Part shown: piece after piece, positions 62,636 through 64,000 of the stretch
How positions within the stretch are numbered: the stretch's first letter is position 1
Layout: each line of letters begins with the position of its first letter
NCBI RefSeq assembly: GCF_003052295.1
Contig: NZ_QBLC01000001.1
Span: 310,001-374,000, forward strand
Reading direction: 5' to 3'
Source: Trichococcus paludicola
GTDB taxonomy: Bacteria > Bacillota > Bacilli > Lactobacillales > Aerococcaceae
DNA length: 64,000 nucleotides
Notes under the pieces: generated by a model
What the model was told of the DNA's origin: nothing
Seen by the model: only the letters and a program-made list of their open reading frames with translations
Database searches by the model: none
Program-made: the position numbers and the translations under genes

Positions 62636-63718
62636 GTGGGAAATAAAGATGGAATGAATTATGCCCCGAAAGGGAAAGTCAATCGGGTAGTGGAACCGGG
62701 AGCATTCAATGTCGGCGTAACGGCATTGGACCACGGGCACATCAATGGCATGACGAACGGCCTGATCGAAGCCGGCGCCACAATCAAATATGTGTACGAT
62801 TCGGATGCGGGAAAGGTAGCGAATTACTTGGAATCTTTCCCGGATGTTGCGGTCGCCGATTCATTGGAGCAGATCCTGGAAGATCCGGAAATCCAATTGG
62901 TCGCGGCGGCGGCAGTGCCTAATTTGCGCAGTGCTTTAGGAAACCGCGTCATGCGGGCAGGAAAAGACTACTTCACGGACAAGACAGGCTTCACGACACT
63001 TGAACAACTGGAAGAGACCAAAAAAGTCGTAGCAGAGACCGGGAAAAAATATTGGGTCTACTTCAGCGAACGCCTGCACGTGGAAGGAGCTGTATTTGCC
63101 GGCCAACTGATCGAAGAGGGCAGGATCGGCCGCGTCATCCAAGTGACCGGATTCGGACCGCACCGTCTCGACAAGGAGAAACGTCCGGATTGGTTCTTCA
63201 AAAAAGAACAGTACGGCGGCATTTTGGCCGACATCGGCAGCCACCAGATCGAGCAGTTCCTTCACTATACGGGTAATACCGATGCGAAAGTGCTGCACAG
63301 CAAAGTCGGGAACTACAACAATCCGACTACGCCCGAGTTGGAGGACTATGGTGATGCCACGCTCGTCGGCGATAATGGCGCAACCTTCATCTTCAAAGTC
63401 GATTGGTTCACGCCGGACGGACTCGGAACATGGGGTGACGGACGCACGTTCATCACAGGGACCGAAGGAACAATCGAAATCCGCAAATATATCAACGTGG
63501 CGACCGAACAGACTGGCGATCACCTCTTCCTGGTGACGAAGGATGGCGAGGAGCATTACTCATTGGCGGGCGAAGTCGGGTTCCCGTTCTTCGGCGAAAT
63601 GATCTTGGACTGCATCAACCGCACCGAAAATGCGATGACGCAGGAACATATCTTCAAGGCGCAGGAATTATGCCTGAAGGCGCAGGACCAAGCACTGATC
63701 ATTACCGCAAACCTATAA
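62636..63718 (+). CDS. Gfo/Idh/MocA-family oxidoreductase 3 (divergent subgroup)
   Basis: 360 residues from GTG 62636, with TGGAGG at 7 bp. ATG 62612 in frame lacks a site. The N-terminal fold starts late (VGVTALDHGHI, about 27-37) and lacks a plain GxGxxG. The EKP signature is replaced by TDKTGF (about 110-115), keeping only the Lys. DIGSHQIEQFLHYTG (about 201-215) fills the place of the catalytic His segment. It differs clearly from oxidoreductases 1 and 2 and may act on another substrate or have a non-redox role. Confidence 0.83.
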   Translation: MGNKDGMNYAPKGKVNRVVEPGAFNVGVTALDHGHINGMTNGLIEAGATIKYVYDSDAGKVANYLESFPDVAVADSLEQILEDPEIQLVAAAAVPNLRSALGNRVMRAGKDYFTDKTGFTTLEQLEETKKVVAETGKKYWVYFSERLHVEGAVFAGQLIEEGRIGRVIQVTGFGPHRLDKEKRPDWFFKKEQYGGILADIGSHQIEQFLHYTGNTDAKVLHSKVGNYNNPTTPELEDYGDATLVGDNGATFIFKVDWFTPDGLGTWGDGRTFITGTEGTIEIRKYINVATEQTGDHLFLVTKDGEEHYSLAGEVGFPFFGEMILDCINRTENAMTQEHIFKAQELCLKAQDQALIITANL

Positions 63719-63724
63719 TACAAT

Positions 63725-63774
63725 ATCCCTTCCTTTGCATCCGGATTAAGCGGATGGTGAGGGAAGGGATTTTT
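63725..63774 (+). terminator. Terminator of the dehydrogenase operon
   Basis: ATCCCTTCC pairs with GGAAGGGAT, with inner GCATCC/GGATG pairs, then T5. Confidence 0.85.
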
Positions 63775-63803
63775 GTTGGTTTTGGACAGGATGAGCGTGC
63801 AAC

Positions 63804-63832
63804 TTGAACTCTGGCCGGCAGCTTGTTATGAT
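63804..63832 (+). promoter_or_regulatory. Promoter of the last gene
   Basis: TTGAAC (63804-63809), 17 bp, TATGAT (63827-63832). Confidence 0.65.
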
Positions 63833-63868
63833 TCGGATGAAGAACTATTGAGTGAATGAGGTGAAAGG

Positions 63869-64000
63869 ATGCAAACAGTGATCATAGTCAGCCACCCGAC
63901 GCTGGCTGATTCCAACGCGCAAAGGTTTCTGTGGGAAAGTCTTCCGGCTGAAGGGGTGACTTGGCACCATCTCGAATCGGTTTATCCGGATGGACAGATC
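63869..64000 (+). CDS. NAD(P)H-dependent oxidoreductase, flavodoxin fold (5' part only)
   Basis: 44 codons from ATG 63869 to the window edge, preceded by GTGAAAGG. The start MQTVIIVSHPTLADSN is the FMN-binding beginning of KefF/MdaB-type quinone reductases, whose loop SHPxxxxSxxQ binds the flavin phosphate. Only the first fifth of a protein of about 170-200 residues is visible, so the substrate is not known. Confidence 0.65.
   Translation, partial: MQTVIIVSHPTLADSNAQRFLWESLPAEGVTWHHLESVYPDGQI

Overview
The window looks like a chromosomal segment of a low-to-mid GC Gram-positive bacterium of the Lactobacillales. The best guess is the Carnobacteriaceae, near Trichococcus or an Enterococcus relative. 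This rests on strong AGGAGG ribosome-binding sites with occasional GTG/TTG starts, an Enterococcus-type oad/cit citrate fermentation locus, a CcpA-like cre site, GPH-type sugar symporters and a CstR persulfide operon. The genus is an inference. No rRNA, tRNA, phage, insertion sequence or CRISPR array was recognised.

Region 1 (1-9080) is a citrate fermentation locus. A truncated citrate transporter (citH) diverges from oadH-oadD-oadB-[42-codon OadG-like peptide]-citC-citD-citE-citF-citX-oadA. Imported citrate is split by citrate lyase (CitDEF, primed by CitC and CitX), and oxaloacetate is decarboxylated by a membrane-linked biotin decarboxylase. Region 2 (9154-22827) holds a histidinol-phosphatase, a three-unit hairpin repeat, and an AraC regulator divergent from a six-gene cytoplasmic glycoside-degradation operon (GH2, GH78, GH43, GPH symporter, GH1, GH3) with a cre-overlapped promoter.

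Region 3 (22903-31970) contains a lipoate module (free lipoyl domain, LipA, LplA), an acyl-CoA thioesterase, a transmembrane flavohaem reductase followed by a cytochrome b5-like lipoprotein, a GH3 hydrolase, and an Lrp regulator overlapping an aminotransferase. Region 4 (32099-34876) is a sulfane-sulfur operon (rhodanese, CoA-disulfide reductase-rhodanese, rhodanese, CstR) with a palindrome inside its promoter. It ends in a structured 107-bp repeat that recurs at 58 kb.

Region 5 (35115-48420) is mixed housekeeping: an ABC-2 exporter, a nucleoid-associated protein, a DMT permease, a pyruvate kinase with a potassium-independent-type motif, argH, a class I amidotransferase behind a Cys/Met-rich putative leader peptide, a CDP-alcohol phosphatidyltransferase, an aminotransferase, a permuted papain-fold protein, and ilvD behind a complete branched-chain leader-peptide attenuator.

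Region 6 (48433-58149) is a glucuronate/glucuronide module. A GPH symporter and an IclR regulator are divergent, followed by KDPG aldolase, UxaC, UxuA, an SDR UxuB, a HAD hydrolase and a second GH3. A shared 16-bp box marks its three promoters. It is followed by a cluster of covarying hairpin repeats (58158-58427). Region 7 (58573-63774) has an AraC regulator with three Gfo/Idh/MocA dehydrogenases and a xylose-isomerase-like TIM-barrel protein. This set resembles oxidation-elimination glycoside cleavage systems and is the best candidate here for an undescribed pathway. The window ends in the start of a flavodoxin-fold NAD(P)H oxidoreductase.
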